Assembly (NCBI GenBank): GCA_902362455.1
Contig: CABIWJ010000002.1
Coordinates: forward strand, 248,001 to 312,000
Length of the DNA: 64,000 bases
Direction: 5' to 3'
Origin: Eubacteriaceae bacterium
GTDB taxonomy: Bacteria; Bacillota; Clostridia; Lachnospirales; Lachnospiraceae
A model generated the notes under the pieces. It searched no databases and was not told the DNA's origin. It worked only from the letters and a program-made list of their open reading frames with translations. The translations under genes were made by a program, and so were the position numbers. This document shows, piece by piece, positions 63,418-64,000 of this stretch. Position 1 is the stretch's first letter, and each line of letters begins with the position of its first letter.

Positions 63418-63555
63418 ATGGGAACAATTTTTGTAGCAGTTCTTGTAGCGGTAATAGTTGGATTAATAATTTATAGTATGGTTAGAGACAAGAAAAATGG
63501 TAAGTCAATACAATGCGGAGGCGATTGCAAGCATTGTGGAGGTCATTGCCATTAA
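63418..63555 (+). CDS. FeoB-associated Cys-rich membrane protein
   Basis: 45-residue peptide with one N-terminal membrane helix (about 3-21) and a basic stretch. Its tail is CGGDCKHCGGHCH, with four cysteines and two histidines able to bind iron. Such peptides follow feoB in many firmicutes and may act as accessory metal chaperones in place of FeoC. The ATG at 63418 has GGAGGA upstream; an earlier in-frame start at 63373 lies before that site. Confidence 0.9.
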   Translation: MGTIFVAVLVAVIVGLIIYSMVRDKKNGKSIQCGGDCKHCGGHCH

Positions 63556-63599
63556 GAAAATGTCTGTGACGAAACTATAGAGAAAGGAGATTAACCGGA

Positions 63600-64000
63600 A
63601 TGGAAAAATGTAATCAGGTAGTAAATAAAAATGATTCACAGAATTATCTCAGAACGGAAATGCAAAGAGAAATTGTGATAGATCGTTTAAAAGAACGCGG
63701 TTGTAGAATTACTAAACAGAGATTGATTTTATTGGATATTATATTAAATGAAGATTGCTCATGCTGTAAAGAAATATATTATCAGGCATCAAAGATAGAA
63801 CCATCTATAGGAACTGCAACTGTATACCGAATGGTTAATACCCTTGAAGAAATTGGCGCCATAAGCAGAAAAAATATGTATAAAATTGCGTGTGGTTCGA
63901 CGTGCGAAGTAAAAGATGCGTGTGTTATTAAATTAGATGATGATACAACACATCATTTGTCGGCAAATAAATGGAACAAGGTTATCTTAGAAGGTCTTAA
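63600..64000 (+). CDS. Fur family transcriptional regulator (3' end outside window)
   Basis: Partial reading frame of about 133 codons, open at the window edge. After an unusual N-terminal extension of about 25 residues come the Fur winged-helix segments: DRLKERGCRITKQRLILLDII, CSCCKEIYYQASKI, IGTATVYRMVNTLEEIGAISRK. The metal-binding half is only partly seen (CGSTCEVKDACVIKL, THHLS) and does not match the classical HHHD pattern well, so the sensed metal or stress is open. AAAGGAG precedes the ATG. Its place after the feo genes suggests an iron or redox role. Confidence 0.88.
   Translation, partial: MEKCNQVVNKNDSQNYLRTEMQREIVIDRLKERGCRITKQRLILLDIILNEDCSCCKEIYYQASKIEPSIGTATVYRMVNTLEEIGAISRKNMYKIACGSTCEVKDACVIKLDDDTTHHLSANKWNKVILEGL

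Noticed and set aside
1..64000. tRNA, rRNA, tmRNA, RNase P RNA and SRP RNA genes.
   Set aside because: I looked for T-loop GTTCGA/GTTCAA contexts with acceptor pairing and for conserved rRNA and SRP segments and found none that folded convincingly; a tRNAscan-SE and Infernal run would be decisive.

Overview
This 64 kb window is a low-GC bacterial chromosome segment. It most likely comes from the Firmicutes order Lachnospirales, near the Lachnospira/Eubacterium eligens group. That placement is inferred from gene content and order: ispH overlapping an S1 gene, a Na+ pump decarboxylase cluster, smc-ftsY, ylxM-ffh-rpsP-khpA, rimP-nusA-rnpM-ylxQ-infB-rbfA-nrnA-truB-ribF, YlbJ, and feoA-feoA-feoB. 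It was not proven by a search. Almost all genes lie on the + strand; only the YlbJ-like gene, tmcAL and a DtxR-type regulator are on the minus strand, so + is probably the leading strand. No rRNA, tRNA, CRISPR array, insertion sequence or prophage was seen.

Layout. 1-6.2 kb: polar amino-acid ABC transporter (permease and ATPase), DUF2156 and GNAT proteins, trpS, and a D,D-carboxypeptidase. 6.4-11.9 kb: a biotin-dependent, Na+-translocating decarboxylase operon. It is unusual in carrying both a CoA-type (MmdA-like) and a 2-oxoacid-type (OadA/PycB-like) carboxyltransferase, sharing one biotin carrier and one OadB/OadG pair. 12-20 kb: RpiR regulator, flavoprotein, cmk, ispH, S1 protein, cheR, rsmD, coaD and a coiled-coil protein. 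20-28.8 kb: YlbJ-like protein, asnB, metallo-beta-lactamase-fold protein, ACT plus PFL pair, GNAT, small P-loop kinase, and tmcAL. 28.9-38.2 kb: pta-ackA, yceD-rpmF, plsX-acpP, rnc, smc. 38.2-43.9 kb: ftsY behind a structured leader, threonine dehydratase, a PAS-GGDEF protein, ylxM-ffh-rpsP-khpA. 44-53.8 kb: rimM-trmD, then the rimP-to-ribF translation cluster. 53.8-59.2 kb: a two-gene module of unknown role (TadZ/CpaE-like plus FHA), a Na/Pi cotransporter and a lipoprotein amidase. 59.4-64 kb: iron acquisition and control (DtxR-type repressor, two FeoA, FeoB, FeoB-associated Cys-rich peptide, Fur-like regulator).

The least explained items are five. (1) The 53.8-56.3 kb pair combines a receiver-like domain, a ParA/MinD-like domain and an FHA domain, and each appears to lack its key functional residues. 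(2) A family of long palindromic intergenic repeats occurs at 20.0, 25.7 and 59.3 kb; the 25.7 kb copy looks like a longer, nested form of the 20.0 kb one. (3) A structured, possibly pseudoknotted leader lies in front of ftsY. (4) A 42-codon membrane mini-ORF ending in pentapeptide repeats lies at 27.3 kb. (5) Matching GTTAG-N6-CTAAC operators and three stacked 7-4-7 palindromes lie in the feo region. Promoters, terminators and starts were read by eye from the sequence; family names rest on recognised motifs and not on database searches.
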